Source: Bacteroidaceae bacterium
GTDB lineage: Bacteria > Bacteroidota > Bacteroidia > Bacteroidales > Bacteroidaceae
Assembly: GCA_017428785.1 (NCBI GenBank)
Contig: JAFRQD010000046.1
Span: 1 to 64,000 of the forward strand
Direction: 5' to 3'
DNA: 64,000 nucleotides
Both the position numbers and the translations under genes were made by a program. Shown piece by piece: positions 8,240 through 16,553 of this stretch; within the stretch, counting starts at the first letter, position 1, and each line of letters starts with the position of its first letter. A model generated the notes under the pieces. It saw only the letters and a list, made by a program, of their open reading frames with translations, was not told the origin of the DNA and made no database searches.

Positions 8240-9064
8240 ATGAATATGCCTTATCGCATCCAGACCGGCTGCAAGATAAACCTCGGGCTGAACATTGTGG
8301 AGCGCCGCCCCGACGGCTATCACAACCTCGAGACAATCTTCTATCCCGTCCCCCTCTTCGACGAACTGTCTGTCAGCGAGGGGAACGGGGAGGACGAACT
8401 GACGCTTGAAGGCAATCCCCTGGAAGGCGAAGTGCAGGACAACCTCGTCTTGCGAGCCGTGCGGCTGTTGAGGCAAGAGGGCTTCCCCGTTCCGCCTCTC
8501 AGTATCGACTTGAAGAAGGTCATCCCAAGCGGAGCAGGTCTCGGCGGAGGAAGTAGCGATGCGGCTTGCATGATAAAGACGGTCTCGCGGCTCTACAACC
8601 TTCCTCTCACAGAAGAACAGATGAAAGACCTTGTGAGAAAGCTTGGAGCCGACTGCCCGTTCTTCATCAGCCCGCAGCCTCTGTATGCCGAGGGAATAGG
8701 AGATGTGTTCACCTCCATCTCCCTGAACCTCAAAGGGTGGTACTTGATGCTTGTTAAGCCAGAAGTGCATGTCTCTACTCGCGAAGCCTATGCCGGAGTA
8801 AGACCGCACAGACCCACATGTTCTTTGCTTGAGACAGCGGCTTTGCCCGTGGGGCAGTGGTCGGAAAGGATGGTAAATGACTTCGAGGAGAGCATCTTCC
8901 TGAATCATCCCTTGCTTGGCGAGATAAAGGCAGAACTCTATCGTCAGGGAGCGGCATACGCTTCGATGAGCGGCAGCGGCAGCACCATCTTCGGCCTCTT
9001 CCGTTCGCGGCCGACTTGTGAGCAGCTCTTTGCAGAGCATTTCACTTTCGTCTGCCAATTATAA
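8240..9064 (+). CDS. ispE: 4-diphosphocytidyl-2-C-methyl-D-erythritol kinase
   Basis: GHMP kinase of the MEP isoprenoid pathway; it phosphorylates CDP-methylerythritol at the 2-hydroxyl in the cytoplasm. The 274 residues contain the N-terminal CKINLGLNI(V)xRRPDGYH segment that binds substrate, the glycine-rich ATP loop PSGAGLGGGSSDAA (about residues 95-108) and the C-terminal MSGSGSTIFGLF motif. The length is normal. I take the ATG at 8240; a second ATG two codons on is possible. Its 3' end overlaps the convergent BrkB-like gene by six bases. Confidence 0.95.
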   Translation: MNMPYRIQTGCKINLGLNIVERRPDGYHNLETIFYPVPLFDELSVSEGNGEDELTLEGNPLEGEVQDNLVLRAVRLLRQEGFPVPPLSIDLKKVIPSGAGLGGGSSDAACMIKTVSRLYNLPLTEEQMKDLVRKLGADCPFFISPQPLYAEGIGDVFTSISLNLKGWYLMLVKPEVHVSTREAYAGVRPHRPTCSLLETAALPVGQWSERMVNDFEESIFLNHPLLGEIKAELYRQGAAYASMSGSGSTIFGLFRSRPTCEQLFAEHFTFVCQL

Positions 9065-10273
9065 ATCGACGAGCAGGGCGTCTTCGTTCTCGTTGCGAAG
9101 ACTGCGCAAGGCATCCCATTCAAGTGTACTTGTCTGCCAGACAAGCGAAGGATTCTCAATGCCGTGAGAATCGATGCGGCGAGTGACCATCCCCACTGTA
9201 ATACGATGGATGTCGATAGCCGGCAGGTAGCGAGGCTCGTTGCCTTCCTCGGTGTGCATCTCAACAAGCAATTGCATGTCGGTCAGTTCGCCGAGCAGAA
9301 TGCCAACAAGGCTGTCGGGGAGTTGTGTGTCGACAGCCAATTTGTGAGCCGTGAACGGCTTGAGGCCAGAAGCGAAGTGCTTGCAGATACGGCTCATCAG
9401 CAGCAAGATAAGTGTGTCGCGGTAGCGGCGGCTAAGCTCGTCGCTGATGCGCTCGAAAGCGTAAGTGTGCAGGCTTTGGTTGGCATAGCAGAACTGTGCG
9501 CCGAACAGGCAGATGCACCATGATATCTGCATCCACAACATGAACAAGGGAATCGCGGCGAACGAACCGTAGATGGCATTGTAGGCGCTCAGCTTTATCT
9601 GATAGTGGACGTATATCCACTCGACAACCATGAACGTTGTGCCTGCCAGGATGCTTGGCCAAATGGTGTTCTTCCACTTGACCCGCGTGTTGGGCATGAA
9701 CTTGTAGAGCAGCATAAAGGCCAATATCGCAATGATGACCGGCGAGACATGCAGAGCAAAAGTCATCGTCTTGCTCAGCAGCTGTGCATTGGGCAAAAGC
9801 GTGCGGAAGGTCTGCAGGAAGATGCCAATACCGCTCATGATGACAACAACGAAGGGAAGCAGCAGGAAGATGCCGAAGTAGTCGATGACTTGACGATAGA
9901 CCGAACGCGAGCGCTTCACATACCAGATGGTGTTGAACGCTTGCTCGATGTTTGCCGTAAGCGAGAGCAGGGTGTAGAGCAGGAATATCAAGCCAATGCC
10001 GATGAAGACGCCGCCCTTGGTGTGTTGCAGGTACGAGTCAACAAAGTAGAGAATCGTGTCGGCAATGTCGGGATTGCCTTCGAGCGAACTCCTCAGCTTA
10101 GTCTCGATGATTGTGTCGAAGCCAAAGCCTCGGGCAATGGCAAAGATGATGGCAAGCACCGGAACAGCAGCCAGCATGCTGCTGTAGGTGAGGGCAGAAG
10201 CATAGTTCAGGATGTTGTTCTTGGTGATGCATTCCCAAGTGATGACGAACCGCTTCAGTATCCTCAGCCCCAT
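9059..10273 (-). CDS. YihY/BrkB-family inner-membrane protein
   Basis: An integral membrane protein of the YihY/virulence factor BrkB family, about 404 residues. Six hydrophobic segments fill the first two thirds; ASALTYSSMLAAVPVLAI and AIYGSFAAIPLFMLWMQISW are family-typical. A soluble C-terminal region of about 110 residues has the look of a winged-helix extension found in Bacteroidetes homologues. I start at the first ATG (10273); an in-frame TTG at 10333 would add 20 residues (VSLEHIWSVNEK), and since those residues look protein-like the longer form remains possible. rnpB ends about 30-90 bp upstream, so read-through from the rnpB promoter may drive this gene. The family's function is not settled; it is not the RNase BN it was once thought to be. 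Confidence 0.85.
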   Translation of the reverse strand: MGLRILKRFVITWECITKNNILNYASALTYSSMLAAVPVLAIIFAIARGFGFDTIIETKLRSSLEGNPDIADTILYFVDSYLQHTKGGVFIGIGLIFLLYTLLSLTANIEQAFNTIWYVKRSRSVYRQVIDYFGIFLLLPFVVVIMSGIGIFLQTFRTLLPNAQLLSKTMTFALHVSPVIIAILAFMLLYKFMPNTRVKWKNTIWPSILAGTTFMVVEWIYVHYQIKLSAYNAIYGSFAAIPLFMLWMQISWCICLFGAQFCYANQSLHTYAFERISDELSRRYRDTLILLLMSRICKHFASGLKPFTAHKLAVDTQLPDSLVGILLGELTDMQLLVEMHTEEGNEPRYLPAIDIHRITVGMVTRRIDSHGIENPSLVWQTSTLEWDALRSLRNENEDALLVDL

Positions 10274-10363
10274 CTTCTGCAGAAAGCTGAGCCGCTTCTC
10301 ATTGACGCTCCATATGTGCTCTAGGCTAACCAAGGTAAGGTTAAAAGAATTATAAGTTAAAAA

Positions 10364-10766
10364 GATAACAGTGAACCTGTAAGCCGGGTTCTGTATTCCC
10401 TTGCAGGAATGCTTGTCATTTATCTACGGACAGCGTCACCGCTATCCTCTATCGTTCTACCCTCCAGCTCGGACGGGCCGCCCTCTCTCTCTGTTGACTT
10501 GCGCCAAGCAAAGCTTCGCTGGTTTACATGAACTTTCAACTCTCGGAGTGCACAGCATCGACATCACTGCCGACCTGGTAGGCTCTTGCCCCACCTTCTC
10601 ACCCTTACCTCTTTCGAGGCGGTTGTTTTCTTCTGCACTGTCAGACCCTCGCGAACCTCTTCCTGTTAGGAAGCGAGATGCCCTGTGTTGCCCGGACTTT
10701 CCTCTCCTTTTCAGCAGCGACAAGCCGGTTCACTGTCTCTTTGTATTTGTCTTTTCGCAGCGTTTT
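10364..10766 (-). ncRNA. rnpB: RNase P RNA
   Basis: Catalytic RNA that removes 5' leaders from pre-tRNAs. On the minus strand the invariant 5' core GAGGAAAGTCCGGGC lies at 10704-10690 and the 3' core ACAGAACCCGGCTTACAG at 10394-10377. Helix P1 can form between GACAGTGAACC (about 10737-10727) and GGTTCACTGTT (about 10376-10366), which sets the mature ends near 10740 and 10364; the promoter suggests transcription begins near 10766. The length of about 375-400 nt and the core fit a bacterial type A RNA. Apparent reading frames across it on the plus strand are not genes. Confidence 0.95.
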
Positions 10767-10772
10767 GCTGCT

Positions 10773-10805
10773 GCAAAGGTACAATTAAGCAGGCAAATTA
10801 ACAAA
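10773..10805 (-). promoter_or_regulatory. rnpB promoter, full Bacteroidetes consensus
   Basis: TTTG at 10805-10802, 20 bases, then TACCTTTGC at 10781-10773, matching TTTG-N19/21-TAnnTTTG. Transcription should start about seven bases after the box. Confidence 0.85.
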
Positions 10806-10897
10806 TAATTCTTAATATTTTGTGCGAAAGGACTTCGGATTTTGCTAATAGTTGGCTCCTTTGGCTTGCAGGTGTCTGACGACATTCAGCCCCATAT

Positions 10898-10927
10898 AAA
10901 AAAGCACCAGGCCGTCAAGCCTGGTGC
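10898..10927 (-). terminator. rho-independent terminator
   Basis: A perfect 9-bp stem GCACCAGGC/GCCTGGTGC with a 6-base loop, followed on the minus strand by six T. It lies 33 bases after the small gene ending at 10960 and closes the 14813-10960 transcript. Confidence 0.85.
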
Positions 10928-10959
10928 ATAAAGGTGTTTGTACTCCCTAGGAGAGTGTG

Positions 10960-11133
10960 TTACCATTCTTCATCCCAAAGGTCGATATCGTTCATTCCTT
11001 TGGACAGGATATCGTTGGGATTATCGATGACTGGAGCATCAGGTTCAGAATTAACTCTCAGAGACTGAGCCATCATTTGCATTGTGCCGAGCTCTACAAC
11101 TGTGCAGGCGGGCTTGAAATATAACTTTTTCAT
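10960..11133 (-). CDS. 57-residue peptide with C-terminal DLWDEEW
   Basis: A small gene whose ATG shares one base with the stop of the preceding 1226-residue protein gene (TAATG), so the two are probably translated in a coupled way. The product starts MKKLYFKPACTVVELG and ends NDIDLWDEEW. I do not see a membrane segment or classical signal peptide. Short proteins starting MKKxYxxP with an acidic Trp-rich end are common in Prevotella and relatives (from general familiarity, not searched); their role is unknown. A strong terminator follows. The reading frame, coupling and terminator support a real gene; function is open. Confidence 0.7.
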   Translation of the reverse strand: MKKLYFKPACTVVELGTMQMMAQSLRVNSEPDAPVIDNPNDILSKGMNDIDLWDEEW

Positions 11134-14100
11134 TAGAATAAAACTTTTTTGCCGTTAATAATATTGATACCCTTTTGCATCTTGTTGATGCGCTGACCGG
11201 CGAGGTTGTAAATCTCATTGACCATTGAAGATTGACCATTGACCATTTCAATAGCGGTTGCATCGTCCTCGTTGTCGAATGTGTAGCCCTTGACGCCCGC
11301 ACTCTTTACAAAGTAAACTCTGCCTTCAGGAATGGTAACGGTGTTATCCACGCGATAGAAGCCAACATCCTCTCCTTCGGGCTTAGCCAAAGCATAGATG
11401 TTGTCGCCCTTAACGGTGCCGTCGGAGCCAAGGAGTTCGTTGTCTGCTATAGCCTCAGCACCAGTGGTGGGCATGAAGTTATAGAGACCGGCAGCGCCTT
11501 CAAGAACAACGGGTTCACCAGCCTTTATCTTTCCGTCAGCAGGAAGAAGCGTGATGCTTGCTGCGTTAATCTTGCCACCAAATGCCTCAATGCCAGAAGG
11601 AATAGTCACGTCAGAGTAAACATTGTACATTGTTGAGTAACTAGCCTCACCAATCTGAGCAACAAAGCCCTGAGCCTGGTCGAAGCAAGGATGACCGCTG
11701 CCAATGTTCTGACGGAAAGCATAGCCAAGCTTTGCGCAAACCTCGCCGGATGCAATCTCTTCGGATGTAACTTGTGTGGGATGGCCGCCCCAAGTGAGAT
11801 TCTTGTCGCAATAGCCGTTAATCACAGTTGAACCGCCACCAAGGCGTGCAAAGCCATCACAGTTCTCCATTTCGCCAATTGCATAGCAGTTTTTAACTAC
11901 AGCGCCATCGCCGCTCCAACCTGTAAGTTGGCCATTCTGGCTATTGCCTTTAATTTTGCCTGTACTATAGCAGTTGGTCATATAGAGCTTAGCATAACTA
12001 CCATTCAACATATTTACGCCTAGGATACCGCCGACATTGTTGCCATGACCTGTGATGTTGGCCTCATTGCCAAGACATTCAAGACGAACATCGCCGCTTT
12101 GTGAATGCCATATTTCGCCTACGATGCCGACATGGCCATTACCTGTGATAGAGCAAGAGCTGTCGAGCGTAAAGTTCTTGATGACTGCACCTTCAGAAAT
12201 CACGCCGAACACACCTACGTTGTCCTTGTTGAGGTCAACGACGAGGTTGGTAATCTTATGGTGCTGACCATCAAATGTGCCGGCATAGCGTGTGTTGTTC
12301 TGGCCCCAAAGACCGCCAATAGGCTCGAAGTCCTTGATGCCAGTGAAGTCGATGTCGTTCATCAGGCGAGCATTCACGGGAGCATTGCAATCTGCATTTG
12401 CTGTGAGATTGTGAACATTACGATAGTCCTTAATCATAGCTGCGAACCAACGCATCTGCTTGTTGTTGTAGATTTCATAGTATCCGTCTGTAGCAGGTGT
12501 CATGTAATTGGCATCATAGGAAATCATAGCATCGCAGACTGTACAGAAACCGCTAACAGGGGTATGGGCATCGTGAATCTCGTTGTTTTCATTTCCATAG
12601 ACAACAGCTCCCATTGCGTTACCTCCGCAGTCAAAATGCGCGTTGGCATATACCTTGCTGTGAGAAGAGAATGGAACGGGATGGGCATCAACTGTGCCAG
12701 TGAGGTTCTGATACCAGTTGTCGCCGCCGGCATTCAGCGTGTAGCAGAGTTCACCAGAAGCAAGCTTTGCATCGTTGGCACTGGTATAGTGGCAATTGGT
12801 AGTAGATGGGTTGTTACGTGCGAATTCTGCGCTATTACCATTCTTTGTGTATTCATTAGGAGCAACGAGACAGTTAATGTACTGGTTGTTGCCGCCGCCG
12901 CCAGCCCAACCTACGAGACCGCCGTTTCCTTCGGCTGTGCCAGTATTGATAGAACCGAGGAATGCGCAGTTCTTGAGGGTTACTTGACCTTCCATGTTGG
13001 CAAAGAAACCGCCACAAGTTGCGTCGCCGTTAGAGCCTGTATAGCTGACAGCAGTCTTCACGATAACATTTTCAATGAGAGTGCCATTGCCGTCAGAGCG
13101 ACCGCCGAGACCACCTACACAGTTGTTGCCGGCAGAAGTTGCGCTGCCTTCTACGATGAGGTTCTTGATTGTAGCAGCATTGATGTATGCAAAGAGGCCT
13201 GTGCGACTTAAACCATTGTTTACGATGTCGATGGTGATTGTGTGCTCCAGACCATCAAATGTACCTCTGAAAGGAGATGATTGACTTGCACCAATCCAGC
13301 CCTGCTTATAGCTTGTGTAGTCAATGTCTGCAGTCAGCTTTGCCTTGGCTGATTGATTGACGGTATTCACGAGTTCTGCAAACCAATGCAAATCGTAGGC
13401 ATTGCCGATGCCGTAGAAGCCTTCGCTGTCAGCTGTGAGGTAGTTTGCGTTAAGTGCGCCGCAGTCGGTACACCAACCACCATCAAAGGTGTGAGATAGA
13501 GTAGATGCTTGAGAGGCGGTATTTGTAAAGGTGTTGTTACCGAGTAGAGTTCCATCGCACTTTACATTGCCAGTAGCATAAACTTGGCTGTGACCTGTAG
13601 AGAAAGGAACGGGATAGGCATCTGTGCCAATAGTTTGATACCATGCGATTGTGTTTTGGTCGCCGTTCAATCTGAAGCAGAGTTCGCCACTTCCTTGCGT
13701 TGATGGGTCTAATCTCGTGCCTTGATCGCCTATTTCTGTCAAGTTATAACAATTGATAGCTGTTACAGCATCAGAGTTACGATAAAGCTCGGCTTGATTT
13801 TGATAGTTGTTAATTTCTCCAATGTTCCAGCAGTTAGTGAATTTAGTGCCGCTTTGTGTCCAGCCAGCTAAGGCAGCACACTCACCTTGCTGACCTTTTA
13901 CTGTACCCATATTACAGCAATTAGTGGCAATAATTATTGTGTTATCAGTTGCAGCTGCAATAAGACCAGCAGAATTGCCTTCGTTGCCAGATGAACCTCC
14001 TGTAGAAGTAACATTTGCCTTGTTGATGACATTGGTAAGTGTCACAGTTCCTCCATCACGAGCATGACCAGCTATGCCGCCTGTTTTTCCAAGTCCTGTA

Positions 14101-14813
14101 AAGGAGCAATGTTCACCCATAATAAGGTCATGGATTTTTGCGCCAGGGCCCAGGTAGCGGCAAAGACCTATCCTCGGTGAAGGGTCGCTGATAACTGCAT
14201 AGTCTATGGTATGACCTGCGCCATCCAATTCACCTTTGAATTTAAACTTGTCAGAAGAAATTGGGAAGAAATCCTTTCCTTCAAAACTTATATTTGCCGT
14301 AAGACGAGCTTTTGCCTCACTTTGGCCAGATGTCACATGACCGGCAAACCACATAAAGGCATCGACGCTCCCAAGCAGGTAATAATCTCCATCTTTTGAG
14401 GGCTCAGACAGTTTCTCTGCCTTTATCTTCAACCTATCTGTATAAACAGTAATTCTGTACATACCTGCTTCTGATACGCGGAACTTGTTGTCGCCAGTCC
14501 CACTTGTAGAGAGGTCTGCCTCTGTACTGCCAATAACATAATCCTGCGATGGTGCCCAGTAACCATGATCCCATCCTGTCAAATCGGTTGGAAGCTTGAA
14601 ACGCCCATTATCTCCAGAGTCATTTTTGAGCGTACCTACCCAAACCCATGTGTTTTCAGCAGTCCTTACCATTCTGCCAACAGTTCGATGCCATTCATTG
14701 TCAGTCCAGCCCGAACTAGTTGCTCCGCCTACAATTGTCAGATAAGTTGGATCCTCTGCCCAGCCTTGCAGCCCTGCTGCCGCCATGAGCATAAACAATA
14801 AAAGTTTTTTCAT
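11133..14813 (-). CDS. large secreted GLUG-repeat-like surface protein
   Basis: A 1226-residue exported protein with a signal peptide at residues 1-19 (cleavage after GWA). Residues 20-135 look like a carbohydrate-module or SusE-like beta sandwich (WVWVGTLKND, FRVSEAGMYRITVY). Three long repeats follow, each with a GxxYLLGS/YGIGNAYDLHWFAE/YEIYNNKQMRWFAA opening, an (F)xGTFDGxxHxI strand, and many GLUG-like GG(L/I)xGxxxxG turns; each ends with a cysteine pair (WCTDCGAL, FCTVCDAM). The C terminus EIYNLAGQRIN...KGINIINGKKVLF is a type IX secretion-like tail. The preceding segment MVNGQSSMVNE is encoded by a TGACCATTGA DNA repeat (about 11216-11251). Likely an adhesin or surface-layer protein (inference). 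Confidence 0.75.
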   Translation of the reverse strand: MKKLLLFMLMAAAGLQGWAEDPTYLTIVGGATSSGWTDNEWHRTVGRMVRTAENTWVWVGTLKNDSGDNGRFKLPTDLTGWDHGYWAPSQDYVIGSTEADLSTSGTGDNKFRVSEAGMYRITVYTDRLKIKAEKLSEPSKDGDYYLLGSVDAFMWFAGHVTSGQSEAKARLTANISFEGKDFFPISSDKFKFKGELDGAGHTIDYAVISDPSPRIGLCRYLGPGAKIHDLIMGEHCSFTGLGKTGGIAGHARDGGTVTLTNVINKANVTSTGGSSGNEGNSAGLIAAATDNTIIIATNCCNMGTVKGQQGECAALAGWTQSGTKFTNCWNIGEINNYQNQAELYRNSDAVTAINCYNLTEIGDQGTRLDPSTQGSGELCFRLNGDQNTIAWYQTIGTDAYPVPFSTGHSQVYATGNVKCDGTLLGNNTFTNTASQASTLSHTFDGGWCTDCGALNANYLTADSEGFYGIGNAYDLHWFAELVNTVNQSAKAKLTADIDYTSYKQGWIGASQSSPFRGTFDGLEHTITIDIVNNGLSRTGLFAYINAATIKNLIVEGSATSAGNNCVGGLGGRSDGNGTLIENVIVKTAVSYTGSNGDATCGGFFANMEGQVTLKNCAFLGSINTGTAEGNGGLVGWAGGGGNNQYINCLVAPNEYTKNGNSAEFARNNPSTTNCHYTSANDAKLASGELCYTLNAGGDNWYQNLTGTVDAHPVPFSSHSKVYANAHFDCGGNAMGAVVYGNENNEIHDAHTPVSGFCTVCDAMISYDANYMTPATDGYYEIYNNKQMRWFAAMIKDYRNVHNLTANADCNAPVNARLMNDIDFTGIKDFEPIGGLWGQNNTRYAGTFDGQHHKITNLVVDLNKDNVGVFGVISEGAVIKNFTLDSSCSITGNGHVGIVGEIWHSQSGDVRLECLGNEANITGHGNNVGGILGVNMLNGSYAKLYMTNCYSTGKIKGNSQNGQLTGWSGDGAVVKNCYAIGEMENCDGFARLGGGSTVINGYCDKNLTWGGHPTQVTSEEIASGEVCAKLGYAFRQNIGSGHPCFDQAQGFVAQIGEASYSTMYNVYSDVTIPSGIEAFGGKINAASITLLPADGKIKAGEPVVLEGAAGLYNFMPTTGAEAIADNELLGSDGTVKGDNIYALAKPEGEDVGFYRVDNTVTIPEGRVYFVKSAGVKGYTFDNEDDATAIEMVNGQSSMVNEIYNLAGQRINKMQKGINIINGKKVLF
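11216..11251. repeat. in-frame TTGACCAT-type short repeat
   Basis: Four imperfect copies of TTGACCAT/TTGAAGAT near the 3' end of the large surface protein gene encode EMVNGQSSMVNE just before the export tail. A related CAATGGTCAATGTTCAAT run lies between the lipoprotein and DUF5005-like genes near 32418-32440. Confidence 0.55.
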
Positions 14814-15030
14814 TTTTTTGTTTTGTTTGTTAATACTATGTTTACCTTAAACTTTTTATTCTTTTTGCACGCATTTTCCTACAAATGTACGGTTTTTATT
14901 GACACGGACAAAGTTTTCGCCAATATTTATTATATAAAATGTGTATTTTGGCACTTTTCCCTTCCGCCTCATGTGTTCGGCGATGCCAAAGCCGGCATGC
15001 TGTGTGGCCGGTTCCCGCTGGGGAGGTTGC

Positions 15031-15050
15031 AAAACGCCGCAGGCGGCGTT
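15031..15050. repeat. single unit of the GC palindrome family
   Basis: AACGCCGCAGGCGGCGTT is the end unit of the four-unit arrays, here on its own, two bases before a larger AT-rich palindrome. Confidence 0.6.
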
Positions 15051-15052
15051 CG

Positions 15053-15118
15053 TTGATGGGTCATGAATGTGCAATTGATTTATCATGATAATTCAATTGA
15101 ATCATCATGACCCATCAA
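15053..15118. repeat. 66-bp nested palindrome
   Basis: Perfect 14-bp arms TTGATGGGTCATGA and TCATGACCCATCAA enclose CAATTGA...TCAATTG and a central TATCATGATA, three nested levels of symmetry. It sits in the 459-bp gap between the large surface protein gene and the aminotransferase gene; apart from this, the GC unit and the terminator at 15182-15234, I see nothing else there. Confidence 0.75.
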
Positions 15119-15181
15119 TGAACATCTTGTGCGATGACGTGTGTCAACCTCTGTGCTGATGGGCGTTTCAGCACGGTGGAA

Positions 15182-15234
15182 ACGAAAACGCCAGACTCCG
15201 TCCGACAAATGACTGTGTCGGGTGAAGTCTGGCG
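15182..15234 (-). terminator. terminator of the aminotransferase gene
   Basis: Arms CGCCAGACT and AGTCTGGCG, with additional pairing CCGACA/TGTCGG inside, make a long stem followed on the minus strand by TTTTCGTTT. It lies about 40 bases after the stop codon of the minus-strand aminotransferase gene. Confidence 0.8.
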
Positions 15235-15272
15235 CGGTATGTTATAATATATAATAATGTATAGGTGGCTTG

Positions 15273-16469
15273 TTATTTCAGCCTGGCGAGTGTCTCCTTG
15301 ATGCGGCGCATGGCTTCGGTGATGTTCTCGTCGCTGGTGGCGTAGCTCATGCGGAAGCACTCGGGCGAGCCAAAGGCGTCGCCGCCTACGGTTGCCACAT
15401 GTCCCACTTCGAGCAGGTACATGGCGAGGTCGGTGCTGTTAGAGATGACGCGGTCGCCGTCCTTCTTGCCGAAGAAGCTGCTGCATTTCGGGAAGAGATA
15501 GAAGGCGCCTTGGGGGTTGTTGACCTCGAGGCCTGGTATCTCTTTTGCGAGGCGGACGATGAGGTTCTTGCGGCGTTCGAAGGCCTGGCGCATGTCCTCG
15601 ACACACTCTTGCGGACCGGAAAAGGCGGCTTCTGCTGCCTTCTGGCTGACGGAGCAAGGTCCGCTGGTGTATTGTCCCTGCAGCTTGTTGCAGCCCTTCA
15701 CTATCCACTCGGGCGCTGCGATGAAGCCGATGCGCCATCCCGTCATGGCGTAGGCCTTGCTGACGCCGTTGATGACGACCACTCTCTCCTTGATTTCTGG
15801 GAACTGCGCCATGCTGGCATGCTCGCCGATGTAGTTGATGTGCTCGTAGATCTCGTCGGCTATGACGATGACCTCTTCGTGACGGAGGAGCACGTCCTTC
15901 AGGGCCTCGAGTTCCTTCTTGCTGTAGACGGAGCCTGTCGGGTTGCTGGGCGAGCAGAGGATGAGTGCCTTTGTCTTCGGTGTGATGGCTGCCTCGAGTT
16001 GCTCGGGCGTTATCTTGAAGTCCTGCTCGATGGTAGCCTCTACGAAGACGGGCGTGCCTTCTGCCAGGAGCACCATCTGCGGATAGCTCACCCAATAGGG
16101 AGCGGGGATGATGACCTCGTCGCCGGCGTTGACGACAGCCATGATGGTGTTGCAGACGCTCTGCTTGGCGCCGTTCGACACGAGGATTTGGCTGGGCGCA
16201 TACTCCAGGCCGTTCTCGTTCTTGAGCTTGGCCACGATGGCCTTCTTCAGCTCGGGATAACCGGGCACGGGGCTGTAGCGGCTGTAGTTGTCCTCAACGG
16301 CCTTGATGGCTGCTGCCTTGATGTGGTCGGGCGTGTTGAAGTCGGGTTCGCCCACACTCATGTTAATCACATCCACGCCCTCTGCTTTGAGTTCGCTGCT
16401 GCGCTGGCTCATGGCAAGCGTTGCGCTGGGAGAGAGGCGTTGCAGCCTCTCGGAAAGATTTGTTTTCAT
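15273..16469 (-). CDS. aspC: class I aspartate-type aminotransferase (PLP)
   Basis: A 398-residue pyridoxal-phosphate aminotransferase of fold type I, probably aspartate aminotransferase of subgroup Ib. Family marks are GEPDFNTP near residue 40, SNGAKQSV, the PAPYWVSYP tyrosine region, SPSNPTGSVY, ADEIYEHI with the PLP-ring Asp, and GVSKAYAMTGWRIGF with the Schiff-base lysine; the C-terminal arginine that binds the substrate carboxylate is in FRMSYA. The ATG at 16469 gives a normal length. It is the third gene behind the LptF/G permease and ribBA on this strand. Other aromatic or branched-chain specificity cannot be excluded from sequence. Confidence 0.9.
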   Translation of the reverse strand: MKTNLSERLQRLSPSATLAMSQRSSELKAEGVDVINMSVGEPDFNTPDHIKAAAIKAVEDNYSRYSPVPGYPELKKAIVAKLKNENGLEYAPSQILVSNGAKQSVCNTIMAVVNAGDEVIIPAPYWVSYPQMVLLAEGTPVFVEATIEQDFKITPEQLEAAITPKTKALILCSPSNPTGSVYSKKELEALKDVLLRHEEVIVIADEIYEHINYIGEHASMAQFPEIKERVVVINGVSKAYAMTGWRIGFIAAPEWIVKGCNKLQGQYTSGPCSVSQKAAEAAFSGPQECVEDMRQAFERRKNLIVRLAKEIPGLEVNNPQGAFYLFPKCSSFFGKKDGDRVISNSTDLAMYLLEVGHVATVGGDAFGSPECFRMSYATSDENITEAMRRIKETLARLK

Positions 16470-16525
16470 TGCGATAGGTTTTTCTAGGCTGCCCTAGGTT
16501 TTCCTAAGCATTCCTAGGTAATTAT

Positions 16526-16553
16526 TAATTTTCAATTTTCAATTTTCAATTTT
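16526..16553. repeat. (TTTTCAAT)n repeat downstream of ribBA
   Basis: Three to four near-perfect octamers lie between the ribBA stop and the aminotransferase start. The adjacent 16483-16520 holds three CCTAGG/CTAGG repeats. Confidence 0.65.

Noticed and set aside
10401-10808. A 135-residue reading frame on the plus strand
   Set aside because: It overlaps the RNase P RNA gene on the opposite strand, whose universally conserved cores explain the sequence.
15270-16487. A 405-residue open frame opposite the aminotransferase gene
   Set aside because: Antisense shadow of a GC-biased codon pattern; the opposite strand has clear aminotransferase motifs.
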